A stretch of 64,000 nucleotides of DNA, taken from the NCBI GenBank assembly GCA_934426255.1, contig CAKRYD010000002.1, positions 1-64,000 on the forward strand, read 5' to 3'. The position numbers were made by a program, and so were the translations under genes. Under the pieces are notes generated by a model, which ran no database searches, was not told where the DNA came from, and saw only the letters and a list, made by a program, of their open reading frames with translations. Source of the stretch: an uncultured Bacteroidaceae bacterium (GTDB taxonomy: Bacteria; Bacteroidota; Bacteroidia; Bacteroidales; Bacteroidaceae). Each line of letters begins with the position of its first letter. Position 1 is the stretch's first letter. Below are positions 51,129 to 60,499 of the stretch, one piece after another.

Positions 51129-52762
51129 CGATGAAAATGCAGCGATCTAACTGTTTGACATGCCCAATCGTCCTCATCCTTGCCTGCCTGTTGTTGACAG
51201 CTTGCGGCAAGGATCATGCTTCATCGACTGAAGAGCCTGCAGATTTTCTGTCGATAAGCGTTTATTCGCCACAGCCGAAGTCAGAGACCAGAGCACACGA
51301 TGTGGTGGAAGCCGACGACAAGGAGAACCAGATCCACGACATCCATGTATGGGCTTACATGAGTGGGGGTGCCGACGATGACCTGCCACTGTGCTATAGC
51401 GAAAGAAGCAACATCAACACAGACCACATTATTTTACAGATGCCCATAGACAAGACTGACATAGACAAGCTGTTGGCATCCAGCGGAGATGTGGATTTTT
51501 ACGTTGTCACCAACACTGCCGGCATGGCATCCCTGACATTGCCCGATGCACAGGCCAGCCGCAAAAGTGTCAGAGAACTCGTTTTCGGTCATATAGGCAA
51601 TGCCGATGATTTTGGCGGAAGTACGACCGGCAATGCCGCACAATGGAACGTGACTACCTACGGACTGCCCTGTTCAAAAAAGGGAACCAAGAACGTCACC
51701 ACCACGAACGGCGGAGTCAAGGAACTGAGCAAAGGACTGATTTCGATGCAGCTTCTACGTGCCGTATCCAGATACCGTTTTGTCTTTTCACGGGCAACCG
51801 GCCTGCACGATGTGGAAATTAAAAGCATCCGTGTGACCAACGACGGCAACGAAATCCACAAGCAGGAAATGCTGTTTGCCGACAACGAAGAAAGCACAGC
51901 CCTAACCGGTGACACGGAAGGCTGGACATTGAATTACGACCTTTCAGGAAAACCCATCGACGAGTGCAACGACCTCGATGTCTTGAAAAAGACATCGGCC
52001 GAAACAGCCGGGCAATATGAGACACGCATCAATGCAGCCCTCGCAGAAGGAAAAGCCACAGAGTATGCCCGCACCTATATACGCGAGGCCAACGCCCCGC
52101 TGAAAGCTGTGGTCACCTATCGCTGCGAACAAACCGAAAAGACCCTGACCGTGAGCTTAGGTCATTCCACCTCGCTGGTAGCAAGCCTGTTGCCCCGCAA
52201 CCATTCGTGGCTGGTCTTCGGCTACTTCGACAAGGGACTGCTGCAACTGACTGCCACAGTGCAGCCATGGGACTACTATGAAGAAAGCATCGACTACACA
52301 GATGTGCCCGCCGTGTTGGACGGAAACCAGCTGAAATGGACAAGAAGCACCTTCAACGGTAACGACATTTATGAGGGAACAACCCTAGTGCAGCACGAAC
52401 ACAGCTTTGTGACCGACGCGGGAGGTGACTATCTTCCCATGGAAGGAACCTTCACTTTCGATTCCCCACGTCCCGCCACCTGGTATGCGTCTCTGATACA
52501 TCAGCAAGGCATTGAAGGCGCCATTGTGTTTGAGACCACCGACGAAAGCGGCAACAAAACCTATTCAACCACCACAAGCGGCCCCGTAGGCAAGGAATGC
52601 AAGATTTATATCCGGCCGCGCGCTGGCAAGACCACCGTATTGAACCGCGTCAGGTTGAAGTTTTCCATCAAGCGCGATTTAAATCAACAGATAGTAAACG
52701 TACAAGACAATATCATCGGAGATGTGCCCTATTTCATCAGCCAAGAGAAGAACGATTTCTGA
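51125..52762 (+). CDS. fimbrial accessory lipoprotein 1
   Basis: This 545-residue lipoprotein (LLLTAC27 followed by GKDHASS) has an N-terminal Mfa/FimC-like beta domain (FLSISVYSPQPKSETRA, IHDIHVWAYM) and long beta-rich regions including SMQLLRAVSRYRFVFSRA, a helix-strand pattern shared by accessory pilins. A C-terminal region (PATWYASLIHQQG, KECKIYIRPRAG) resembles a repeat domain found in other Bacteroidales fimbrial accessory proteins. It is probably a minor or tip subunit. Its start overlaps the anchor gene stop (ATGA), indicating coupling. Confidence 0.72.
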   Translation: MTMKMQRSNCLTCPIVLILACLLLTACGKDHASSTEEPADFLSISVYSPQPKSETRAHDVVEADDKENQIHDIHVWAYMSGGADDDLPLCYSERSNINTDHIILQMPIDKTDIDKLLASSGDVDFYVVTNTAGMASLTLPDAQASRKSVRELVFGHIGNADDFGGSTTGNAAQWNVTTYGLPCSKKGTKNVTTTNGGVKELSKGLISMQLLRAVSRYRFVFSRATGLHDVEIKSIRVTNDGNEIHKQEMLFADNEESTALTGDTEGWTLNYDLSGKPIDECNDLDVLKKTSAETAGQYETRINAALAEGKATEYARTYIREANAPLKAVVTYRCEQTEKTLTVSLGHSTSLVASLLPRNHSWLVFGYFDKGLLQLTATVQPWDYYEESIDYTDVPAVLDGNQLKWTRSTFNGNDIYEGTTLVQHEHSFVTDAGGDYLPMEGTFTFDSPRPATWYASLIHQQGIEGAIVFETTDESGNKTYSTTTSGPVGKECKIYIRPRAGKTTVLNRVRLKFSIKRDLNQQIVNVQDNIIGDVPYFISQEKNDF

Positions 52763-52766
52763 CAGA

Positions 52767-54962
52767 ATGAGGTGCGCCCTGAGAGCCCTTGTGTTCCTGT
52801 CGTTGACGTTGGCATTGACGGTCTCCTGTTCCGAAGACGAATCTGCCAATGTCCTGCCTCAGGGTTCGGCCAGATTCTCCTTGTCGCTCCATACAAGTGG
52901 CATGCAGACACGTGTGCCTGTGGTGCAACCGGGCGAAAAGGATTACAACGAGGATGTGCTGCACCGGCTCGACATTTTCTTTTATCCTCTTGCTGCCAAC
53001 GGCGAGAGTCAGGATGGCATAGCGGCTGTCTATCACATGGCCATCACCGGATTGTCGGCCGACGGACGGCATGAAATCAAGGATGGTGTGCTGTCGAAAG
53101 GCACGATGAATGCACTTGGTCTGACCAACGACGGTGATGAATGCTATATCTACGCCGTGGCCAATTCGCCTGTCAGTCTGGAGAATGATGCCATGACCAT
53201 TGGCGAAATCAAGCAACAAAGGCTTGAAGCCACATCGTTTGCCCACTCTTCGGCCGAAGAGAGAAAGCAGAATGACTTTGTCATGACGGGTGAGACGAAA
53301 GGCCGGTTTGTACAGGCCGGAGCCACACTCTCGGCAGACATTCCCCTGAAACGCGTGGCAGCCAAGCTGGAGTTCTGCATCTCCAAGGTGAGCGACTACA
53401 TAGATGATGCCGTAGGCAACCGCTGGATTCCCAATCCGACATCTATGAAAATCAAGCTGAGCAATGGCGTAAAAGCCACCGACATATCAGGGACCAAAGA
53501 GGTGGATGAGGCAGACTATTTCAACACCAACGGCTATTCCGACATGCAGGCCTATACAGGGCAGAGCGGCAGCTATATACACGAGTTCCCGTTTTATTCG
53601 TATCCCTCCAACTGGGATTCGGGCACAGACAGGGAAGCCTATGCAACACTTGTGGTACCCTGGGCGCGGGTCAAAAACGACGAATCGGGCCATCCCATCA
53701 TGAAGGCCGACGGCACTTACGAGATTTCAGGGCAATATATCAGCACGTTCTATCAGATTCCTGTCAGCAATGCCAAAGGCATCTTTGCCAATGCCTATTA
53801 TAAGATGAACATCTCGGTGGGCATCATCGGCAGCTTCGACCCGCTGGAGCCCGTTGCTCTCCCCGACAACAGCTACATCATAGCCGACTGGAGCGAAGGC
53901 ACCATCCTGCCCATTGCCATGAAGAAAATCAACTATCTGGCCATTGCAGCCGACGAGGTGAACATGTACAACGAAACGGAAGGCAGCGTTGACTATGTCA
54001 CTTCCGACATCGAGCAGACCGAGGTCCGTATCGACAGTGTCTCGTTTGTCAGCTATTATGGCAACTCTTTGGACACTTATGTCACCAAGATTCTTCCCAA
54101 TAACGGCAACAGCATGAGCCTCTATAAGGATAGGGTGACCATTGCCCTCAGCAACTTCACCATCGACAAAACGGGAGGCAAGATCACCTTGAAAACCGAC
54201 CTTGACCTCACAAAGATATATGTTCCCATCACAGTTTCGGTATCGGTCAGGAAAAGCGGACTGGCCAACGAGGTGATCAAGTTCAGAATCTATCCTCCCA
54301 TCTACATAGTGGGCCACCGTTCGCAAGCCAATGTGTGGGTCAACGGCAAGAACTATGATAATAACAGCTATTGGGGAAATGACTATGTAGATGTAGATTA
54401 CGGAACCATTTCCAATGATGAAAATATCAAAGGAAACGGTGACAACAACAACCGGAATATCTACATGATACACATATCCTCGCTGTCGGACGGAACATTC
54501 TCCATAGGTGACACACGACAAACCGCGGCCGACAACTTAGGCATCACCAACCTCACCAATTATTTCCCTACACAGCAGCAGAACAGCGGCATATACATGC
54601 TGTCGCCCAACTTCATAGTGGCATCATCCTACGGAAAGACAATGACACTGACATACAGTGAGGCCCAAAAGCGCTGTGCCACCTATCAGGAGGACGGCTA
54701 TCCCGCAGGACGATGGCGCATCCCTACAGAGGGGGAAATCATGTTTGCCGTAGGGCTGTCGAACAACCAGGTGTTTCCAACACTGTTCGGCGGAGACAGT
54801 AGTACAAAATACTGGGCTGCCAGCAAGAGGGCTTACTACCCCTATAATAAAAGGTTCGATGAAGCAAGAGAGACTGAGGAAAATTATATTCGTTGTGTCT
54901 ATGACATCTGGTACTGGGGCGAGGAACATCAGGCAAACGGTTTTACATGGGGAGACAAATAG
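52767..54962 (+). CDS. fimbrial accessory/tip lipoprotein 2 with C-terminal FGE/lectin-like domain
   Basis: This 731-residue lipoprotein (TVSC21 then SEDES) has an N-terminal fimbrillin-like domain (HRLDIFFYPLAANG, DIPLKRVAAKLEF) and middle beta domains. Its C-terminal domain of about 100 residues (LTYSEAQKRCATYQEDGYPAGRWRIPTEGE, YWAASKRAYYPY, YIRCVYDIWYW) is typical of Bacteroidales fimbrial tip proteins, often labelled DUF4906 and related to the formylglycine-generating-enzyme/C-type-lectin fold. It probably binds a ligand at the tip (inference). It starts 4 bases after the previous gene. Confidence 0.77.
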   Translation: MRCALRALVFLSLTLALTVSCSEDESANVLPQGSARFSLSLHTSGMQTRVPVVQPGEKDYNEDVLHRLDIFFYPLAANGESQDGIAAVYHMAITGLSADGRHEIKDGVLSKGTMNALGLTNDGDECYIYAVANSPVSLENDAMTIGEIKQQRLEATSFAHSSAEERKQNDFVMTGETKGRFVQAGATLSADIPLKRVAAKLEFCISKVSDYIDDAVGNRWIPNPTSMKIKLSNGVKATDISGTKEVDEADYFNTNGYSDMQAYTGQSGSYIHEFPFYSYPSNWDSGTDREAYATLVVPWARVKNDESGHPIMKADGTYEISGQYISTFYQIPVSNAKGIFANAYYKMNISVGIIGSFDPLEPVALPDNSYIIADWSEGTILPIAMKKINYLAIAADEVNMYNETEGSVDYVTSDIEQTEVRIDSVSFVSYYGNSLDTYVTKILPNNGNSMSLYKDRVTIALSNFTIDKTGGKITLKTDLDLTKIYVPITVSVSVRKSGLANEVIKFRIYPPIYIVGHRSQANVWVNGKNYDNNSYWGNDYVDVDYGTISNDENIKGNGDNNNRNIYMIHISSLSDGTFSIGDTRQTAADNLGITNLTNYFPTQQQNSGIYMLSPNFIVASSYGKTMTLTYSEAQKRCATYQEDGYPAGRWRIPTEGEIMFAVGLSNNQVFPTLFGGDSSTKYWAASKRAYYPYNKRFDEARETEENYIRCVYDIWYWGEEHQANGFTWGDK

Positions 54963-54964
54963 TT

Positions 54965-57325
54965 ATGAAGCGCATCATCTGGATATTATTGTTGATTGCC
55001 GGCCTTGCCTCATGCAGCGAGGAGCTCTACAGGAGGGACGACACGCAGAAAGGCAAGGTAGAACTTTGTTTTGCTGCCGGCATTCCGGCAGCACAGGCCG
55101 CAGGCACACGTTCGTTGGGTGAGATGACCGACAGCAGGCGCAAGGGGCTGGACCTTTGGCTGGTGGTATTCGACGAAGACGGCTTTCTGGTTGAAACGGC
55201 CATGGCACGTGAGCAGAGCAACCAAGCCGACGAAACCCTCTTTAAGGTGGAGCTGAGCCGGTCGACAGAAAAGCGGATCATTCATTTCGTGGCCGTTGAT
55301 TTTACGGATGCCGATACCGACCATGACGGCATCAACGATTCGATTGCATGGAACGCATCCATGAGGACGCTGCCCTACGGCCACGAGACCGAAGTGGTCA
55401 GAGCCCTGAAGGTGGACTATCCCACCGATGCCTATTGGCAACGGATAGAAGTGAAGAGCATCCACGATGACACCAAGATGACGAGGGTTCCCCTGGTGCG
55501 CAACTTTGCACAGATAGTCATCGAGCCTCGCAAAGACAGTGAGGGCAACATCTTGCTCACCGGCTTCGAACTTGAAGGGTTTGCGGTATGCAACATGGCA
55601 GATGCCGGAACGGTGGCTCCCTACCATACATCCGACGGAGATTTTGTTGACTATCTGAAAAACGGGGAAACGCCGAAAAACTATGACGAGCTGCACTATC
55701 ACGGGGTGGAAGCCACGGGCAGCCAATGCTCGGTGAACGTGCCTCAAGACGACGGCACGGCCGACTGTGGACTGACATTCGACACCCGGCCCAAATACCT
55801 CTACGAGAGCACCAACTCACTCGGCACATCCAAGGGCCGCACCTATGTCATCGTGAAAGGAAGGTATACTGGGAACGGTGCCATCGGCAAGTCAACCTAC
55901 TACAAGGTAGACCTGGTGAAGAGGGGCACAACGGGCATGGAATACTATGACATATTGCGCAACATCGTCTACAAAGGCAGCATCAACGAGGTGGTGGCCG
56001 ACGGCTACTCCACGGCCTATCAGGCATCTGAGGCTGCTGCCAGCAACAACATTTCATCGTCGACCACAACGGAAGGAGTGCCCAACATCAGCGACAGCAA
56101 GCAGCGCATCTTTGTTTCAACCACATTCATCCTGATGACACGCAGGGAAGCAACCACAGTGAAATACAGGTATATTCCCAGCTTAGCCGACGGAGAGAGC
56201 TATGACAACGGCAAAGTGACGTATAACAACAGCCTTGCCTTTGCCACTCTCGGCAACAACGGCAGCGACGATACAGAAGGATGGCGAACACTCACCATCA
56301 CGCCCACCGGAGATGTGCCCCACGGAGGAGCCGTGAAGGAAGACACCATCCACTTCTACGTGACCCCCGATGACACCGACGACGAGATGCTGTCACGCGA
56401 CGTGAGGGTTGTCTACAGGGAACCTTACACACTCGATGTGGCATGTCCGCCGATGGTAAACGCACAGATCGGTGAGCAGGTCCTCGTTACACTGCACATC
56501 TCAAAAGACTTCAGCGAAAAGATATTTCCGCTGACTTTCAGAATCGAACCGTCGCCCAAGACCCTCTATCCCGACACACAGAAAAACCGGCTGCCGGTGC
56601 AGACGGGAAAAAGTCTGGCCGACAACACCGTCAATTCCTTCTGGTATGAAAAGACCATCACCTGGGACGACTATCTCAACCTGAACAGCCCTGAGGGCAA
56701 GAACTATAAGGAGCTGCCCTGCCACTTCCTGACCAACACTGCCGAAAGTGCCGCAAGGATATATGCCGACAACGAATATTGCCACATGGCAACCACCGCA
56801 TTCATCAATCCGGTGCTGAAGGGCGTTTCGCTCGATGCGCAATATTACGGCAAGAACCAACAGGCAACGATCAACATCAATGTGGCCGACAAGGCCCTGC
56901 CCCTCACCATCAAGGTACAGGAAGAAGGCGGCACCGAGACCACCATTGACTGGCAATCGGGAAAGACCTCATACACATACGCCACACAGACCTTCGGGGG
57001 AAAAGTCACGGCCACAGTGACACTCAACGGCACGGACTACAGCATCACGGCAAGCGGTGAAAGGAATACCATCGAGAGCTATGCCTTCAGCACAAGCTTA
57101 AACCGCAACCGGAGCCAAAACGTTACCATCTACAAAGGCAATCAAAGCATCGGTTCGGGCACCATGAACAGCCGCGGATTTACAAGCGATGTAGTACTGT
57201 CGGAGCAGATAGACAAGGATACGGAACTGAAATTCACCTATAGCGATTGGTGGAACACCTATACTGCCACGGCCAAGCTGTCGGACCTGCTGAACGGAAC
57301 ACCCCTAAACTTCAGCCAGCAATGA
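54965..57325 (+). CDS. fimbrial accessory/tip lipoprotein 3
   Basis: This 786-residue lipoprotein (LASC17 then SEELY) has a fimbrillin-like N-terminal domain (KVELCFAAGIPAAQAAGTRS, LDLWLVVFDEDGFLVETA) followed by several Ig-like beta domains (about 380-780). The last two resemble short bacterial Ig repeats (SYTYATQTFGGKVTATVTLNGTDYSITASG). The acidic segment DFTDADTDHDGINDS looks like a Ca2+-binding EF-type loop. It is probably an elongated tip or stalk protein comparable in role to Mfa5 or FimD (inference). It starts 2 bases after the previous gene and ends in an ATGA overlap. Confidence 0.72.
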   Translation: MKRIIWILLLIAGLASCSEELYRRDDTQKGKVELCFAAGIPAAQAAGTRSLGEMTDSRRKGLDLWLVVFDEDGFLVETAMAREQSNQADETLFKVELSRSTEKRIIHFVAVDFTDADTDHDGINDSIAWNASMRTLPYGHETEVVRALKVDYPTDAYWQRIEVKSIHDDTKMTRVPLVRNFAQIVIEPRKDSEGNILLTGFELEGFAVCNMADAGTVAPYHTSDGDFVDYLKNGETPKNYDELHYHGVEATGSQCSVNVPQDDGTADCGLTFDTRPKYLYESTNSLGTSKGRTYVIVKGRYTGNGAIGKSTYYKVDLVKRGTTGMEYYDILRNIVYKGSINEVVADGYSTAYQASEAAASNNISSSTTTEGVPNISDSKQRIFVSTTFILMTRREATTVKYRYIPSLADGESYDNGKVTYNNSLAFATLGNNGSDDTEGWRTLTITPTGDVPHGGAVKEDTIHFYVTPDDTDDEMLSRDVRVVYREPYTLDVACPPMVNAQIGEQVLVTLHISKDFSEKIFPLTFRIEPSPKTLYPDTQKNRLPVQTGKSLADNTVNSFWYEKTITWDDYLNLNSPEGKNYKELPCHFLTNTAESAARIYADNEYCHMATTAFINPVLKGVSLDAQYYGKNQQATININVADKALPLTIKVQEEGGTETTIDWQSGKTSYTYATQTFGGKVTATVTLNGTDYSITASGERNTIESYAFSTSLNRNRSQNVTIYKGNQSIGSGTMNSRGFTSDVVLSEQIDKDTELKFTYSDWWNTYTATAKLSDLLNGTPLNFSQQ

Positions 57326-58230
57326 GCATGAAACCTGTCATCACAGCTTTGCTGACGGGGCTCCTGCTGACGGCATGCCTGCATCGCAACAGCCCCACGG
57401 CAACGAATGCCCCGAAAGCCGAGAGGCTGCATTACGGCATGCCCGCAGTGCCGCCCTCACTGAAAGAGCCCAAAGAAAGGGCCGACTATGTGGTGGAACA
57501 CTACTGGGAACGCTATGACTTCGGCAGAGAGCACAAGGCCGAAGACTCCACCTTTCTGGAGCAGGCCTTTGTGGACTATGCCGCCGTGCTGCCATTGGCC
57601 GACAGCACCTGTGCCGACAAAAGCATTGCAAAACTCGTGAACGCAAGTGACAATGCCAGCTATCGTGAACGCATCATGAGCCTGGCCCGGCATTATCTGG
57701 GGCATCCCCAGTCACCCGTACGCAACGAGATGATATACACAATGTTCCTGCGCCGATATGCCGCCCTGCCGTCTCTCGCCCTCGAACAACGCGAAAGGGC
57801 ACTCTACATGTCGCACCAACTGTCGAAAAACCTGCCGGGACAGCAAGCCGCAGACTTTGCCTACACCACCCGCAAAGGGCAAAAAGGCACCCTGCACACC
57901 ACCAAAGGCCGGAGGCTGCTGCTGGTGTTTTATGACCCCGATTGCGACAATTGCCACCGAATACTGGCCGAAGTGATACAGAACGGACGGCTCAACAGCA
58001 ACCCCGACCTGAGGGTGATGGCCGTCTATGCCGGCACAGACACCGAAGCCTGGCGCAAGGAAAGAATACAACTGCCCGAAGGATGGATGGACGCACATGC
58101 CCCCGAAATAGAACGGAAGCAACTCTATTACACTCCGGCCACACCGGCTTTTTACCTGCTTGACGAGGACAAAAAGGTGGTGCTGAAGGATGCCACACCC
58201 GAACAGCTGCAGGATGTCATCATGCCATAA
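57322..58230 (+). CDS. thioredoxin-like (DUF5106-type) lipoprotein
   Basis: This 302-residue lipoprotein (LLTAC19 then LHRNS, with no acidic export signal, so probably facing the periplasm) has an N-terminal helical region of DUF5106 type (RADYVVEHYWERYDF) and a C-terminal thioredoxin fold with LLLVFYDPDCDNCHRIL (CxxC at 208-211), AVYAGTD and the cis-Pro region TPAFYLLDEDKKVV. It would act as a thiol oxidoreductase. It overlaps the end of the fimbrial tip gene by ATGA, so it is translated with the fimbrial genes and may manage their cysteines (inference). Confidence 0.82.
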   Translation: MSMKPVITALLTGLLLTACLHRNSPTATNAPKAERLHYGMPAVPPSLKEPKERADYVVEHYWERYDFGREHKAEDSTFLEQAFVDYAAVLPLADSTCADKSIAKLVNASDNASYRERIMSLARHYLGHPQSPVRNEMIYTMFLRRYAALPSLALEQRERALYMSHQLSKNLPGQQAADFAYTTRKGQKGTLHTTKGRRLLLVFYDPDCDNCHRILAEVIQNGRLNSNPDLRVMAVYAGTDTEAWRKERIQLPEGWMDAHAPEIERKQLYYTPATPAFYLLDEDKKVVLKDATPEQLQDVIMP

Positions 58231-58266
58231 AAGGCATTGACAGGAACGATGCCTGAGACAAAAACG

Positions 58267-58427
58267 TGTTTCCTGTACATGACACACACTGTTTCACCTA
58301 CATGAAACACATTGTTTCCTGTACATGTCACACGTTGTTTCATGTACATGACACACGTTGTTTCCCCTACATAGCACACCTTGTTTCATGTACAGAAAAC
58401 ACCCTGCAATCAGCCACATCGCAACAA
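58267..58427. repeat. array B of the 23-bp palindromic repeat
   Basis: Seven contiguous units start at exactly 23-base intervals (58267, 58290, 58313, 58336, 58359, 58382 and 58405). Six begin TGTTTC and the last TGCAAT. The fourth unit reads TGTTTCATGTACATGACACA, one base from a perfect palindrome. The array lies between the end of the fimbrial operon and the symporter promoter. It is the same family as array A at 25017-25180. There are no unique spacers, so it is not CRISPR. Confidence 0.9.
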
Positions 58428-58484
58428 CAGATGCGGCATATAGTGATTTTGCATGCCCGGCTTTCGGAATCAAAAGATAGTTGC

Positions 58485-58492
58485 TAAATTTG
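58485..58492 (+). promoter_or_regulatory. -7 box for the bile-acid-symporter-family gene
   Basis: TAAATTTG followed by CAGG lies 24 bases before the ATG at 58517 and fits TAnnTTTG. It rules out the longer TTG start at 58481. Confidence 0.6.
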
Positions 58493-58516
58493 CAGGATAT
58501 ACCAAAAAGCACACTG

Positions 58517-59374
58517 ATGAATGCCGTTTTCATAGTTCTTCCGATACTCGCCCTGCTGATGTTCGAGCTGGGTCTTACCCTGCAGAGAGACGATTTTATA
58601 CTGCTGCTGAAAAACCCCAAGCCCGTACTTGTGGGACTGTTCGGGCAAATCATCGCCTTGCCGCTCATCGCAGCCGCACTGGCATGGGCCTTCGGGCTGC
58701 AGGGCGTATTCTTCATAGGCCTCGTACTGATAGCCTGCTGCCCCGGTGGCAGCTCGTCTAACATCTTTTCCATGCTGGCCAAAGGCGACGTAGCCCTGTC
58801 GGTGTCGCTTACAGCCCTGAGCAGCATCATCACACTTTTCACCCTGCCGCTGTTCATGGCAATGGCCGTAAGCATGCAAGGCATGCAGGGCGAAACGGCC
58901 ATCCGGCTCCCCGTGGGCAGCCTGTTGGTGCAAAACCTGCTGCTCATGCTCGTGCCCATACTGGCAGGCATCGTGCTGCGATGCCTGCGCCCCGGCCTTG
59001 CCTTCAGGCTTGAAAGCATGCTGTCGCGACTGGCCTTTCCGGCCCTGATGCTGCTGGCCGCCATCTTCTTTGTGCAGCACCGGCAGGTCATCTGCGACAA
59101 CTTCGGACGACTGGGAGCCTGTGTCACACTGCTCGTAGTGCTGGCCACAGGGTTTGCCTCACTCCTGTCGCGACTCACAGGCATGAGACAGCGCACACGA
59201 CGAACCATAGTGATTGAAGTGGGCATGCAGAATGCCGCACAGGCCATAGCCGTGGCATGCAGCCCCTTTATATTTGACAACGGAGAGATAGCCGTGCCGG
59301 CCATCATCTATGCACTTGTAATGAACGTAGTGTTGCTGGTCTATGTGGGAACCGTAGCAAAAAAGCACACGTAA
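58517..59374 (+). CDS. bile acid:sodium symporter (BASS) family transporter
   Basis: This 285-residue inner-membrane protein has about nine to ten hydrophobic segments. It carries the BASS-family motifs LVLIACCPGGSSSNIFSMLAKGDVALSVSLTALSS and TIVIEVGMQNAAQAIAVA in the two crossover regions. Members transport bile acids, pantoate, pyruvate or other organic anions with Na+; the substrate cannot be read here. It is a single-gene unit between the repeat array and a nitroreductase gene. Confidence 0.9.
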   Translation: MNAVFIVLPILALLMFELGLTLQRDDFILLLKNPKPVLVGLFGQIIALPLIAAALAWAFGLQGVFFIGLVLIACCPGGSSSNIFSMLAKGDVALSVSLTALSSIITLFTLPLFMAMAVSMQGMQGETAIRLPVGSLLVQNLLLMLVPILAGIVLRCLRPGLAFRLESMLSRLAFPALMLLAAIFFVQHRQVICDNFGRLGACVTLLVVLATGFASLLSRLTGMRQRTRRTIVIEVGMQNAAQAIAVACSPFIFDNGEIAVPAIIYALVMNVVLLVYVGTVAKKHT

Positions 59375-59401
59375 ACGGCAAAGCCGCAAGACTTTTATTC
59401 G

Positions 59402-59409
59402 TAACTTTG
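59402..59409 (+). promoter_or_regulatory. -7 box for the nitroreductase gene
   Basis: TAACTTTG followed by CGCACG lies 41 bases before the ATG at 59451. Confidence 0.6.
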
Positions 59410-59450
59410 CGCACGTAAAACAACATATCCAAACCATAAAACACGAATAT

Positions 59451-59975
59451 ATGGACAACGAAGTATTGAAAGCCATCTGCGAACGGCGCAGCTGCCGCAA
59501 CTACAAACCTGAACAGATAAGCGACGAAGAACTGGAAACCGTACTGAAAGCCGGCACCTATGCCCCGACGGCAAGAAACCAGCAGGATCCCGTCATCGTG
59601 GCCGTGCAGGACAAGGAGTTGAAAGAAAGAATCATCCGACTGAACGCCAAAGTAATGGGCAGCACAGGAGACCCGTTCTACGGTGCACCCACCATAGTAC
59701 TTGTGTTTGGCCACCCCTCATGGAAAAACTACATACAAGACGGAAGTCTGGTGCTGGGCACAATGATGCTTGCCGCACATGCCATAGGACTGGCCTCGTG
59801 CTGGATAAACCGCGAAATAGAAATGTTTGCCACCGACGAGGGCAAAGCACTCATGAAAGACCTACAGCTGCCCGACGACTTAGGGGGCATCGGAGCACTT
59901 GCCCTGGGCTACTGGAACACAGAAATACCACAGGCCAAGCCAAGGAAAGACAACTACTACCGCATCATCAAATAA
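59451..59975 (+). CDS. nitroreductase family protein
   Basis: This 174-residue flavoprotein has the FMN-binding N-terminus ICERRSCRNYKPEQISDEELE and APTARNQQDP, then LGTMMLAAHAIGLASCWI and a C-terminal ALGYWN. The family uses NAD(P)H and FMN to reduce nitro groups, quinones or flavins. The substrate is unknown. It is the short single-domain form common in Bacteroidales. Confidence 0.92.
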   Translation: MDNEVLKAICERRSCRNYKPEQISDEELETVLKAGTYAPTARNQQDPVIVAVQDKELKERIIRLNAKVMGSTGDPFYGAPTIVLVFGHPSWKNYIQDGSLVLGTMMLAAHAIGLASCWINREIEMFATDEGKALMKDLQLPDDLGGIGALALGYWNTEIPQAKPRKDNYYRIIK

Positions 59976-60050
59976 AAACCCGCAGACAAGAAAAATAAAG
60001 CCGCGGATAAAAATATCCACATAAAACATTTCTGTTCAAACAAAAAACCT

Positions 60051-60058
60051 TAACTTTG
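60051..60058 (+). promoter_or_regulatory. -7 box for rpmE2
   Basis: TAACTTTG followed by CAGCC lies 59 bases before the rpmE2 start, leaving a short leader. Confidence 0.6.
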
Positions 60059-60117
60059 CAGCCGCAATCGCGGCCATTACACGCAAAGCTCGATAAAACA
60101 AACAAAAGAATCATATA

Positions 60118-60372
60118 ATGAAGAAAGACATTCATCCAAAAGAATACCGCCCGGTAGTATTCAAGGACATGAGCAATGGTGATATGTTCCTTACACGCTC
60201 AACAGCCAAGTCGAACGAAACCATCGAATTCAACGGTGAGACCTATCCGGTAATCAAAGTAGAAATCTCCAATACGTCACACCCGTTCTACACAGGAAAG
60301 TCCAAACTGGTAGACACAGCAGGTCGTGTAGACAAGTTCATGAGCCGCTACGCCAAGGTACAGAAGAAATAA
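60118..60372 (+). CDS. rpmE2: 50S ribosomal protein L31 type B
   Basis: This 84-residue protein has the L31 type B signature MKKDIHPKEYRPVVFKDMS and HPFYTGKSKLVDTAGRVDKF. It has no CxxC zinc ligands (the C- form), so it does not depend on zinc. L31 bridges the two ribosomal subunits. It is monocistronic and followed by a strong terminator. Confidence 0.97.
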   Translation: MKKDIHPKEYRPVVFKDMSNGDMFLTRSTAKSNETIEFNGETYPVIKVEISNTSHPFYTGKSKLVDTAGRVDKFMSRYAKVQKK

Positions 60373-60394
60373 CGAACGGACATCCCGTTCAGAC

Positions 60395-60429
60395 AAAAAA
60401 GGCATGCCGATTAACGGCATGCCCTTTTT
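60395..60429 (+). terminator. terminator after rpmE2
   Basis: A perfect 9-bp stem (GGCATGCCG / CGGCATGCC) with a 5-base loop, flanked by six A on the left and CTTTTTG on the right. It could act in both directions. Confidence 0.9.
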
Positions 60430-60499
60430 GTTGGTATAAACCCGCCAGACCATAGCCTCAACAGCAAACGGCAAAAGCCGCAACCCCACAGCCCTCAGG

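Noticed and set aside
53727..54521. A 264-residue minus-strand frame inside the fimbrial tip gene
   Set aside because: Antisense of a well-supported gene, with no start context; its Val/Ile/Gly-rich composition is typical of shadow frames.
58152..58379. Minus-strand frame of 75 residues across repeat array B (and 24905-25165 across array A)
   Set aside because: The Cys/Met/Thr-rich translation with repeated MKQ and CTGN motifs is simply the palindromic repeat read as protein.
58267..58427. CRISPR array
   Set aside because: Units are contiguous at 23 bases with no unique spacers, and no cas genes are present in the window. The same applies to 25017-25180 and 39351-39481.
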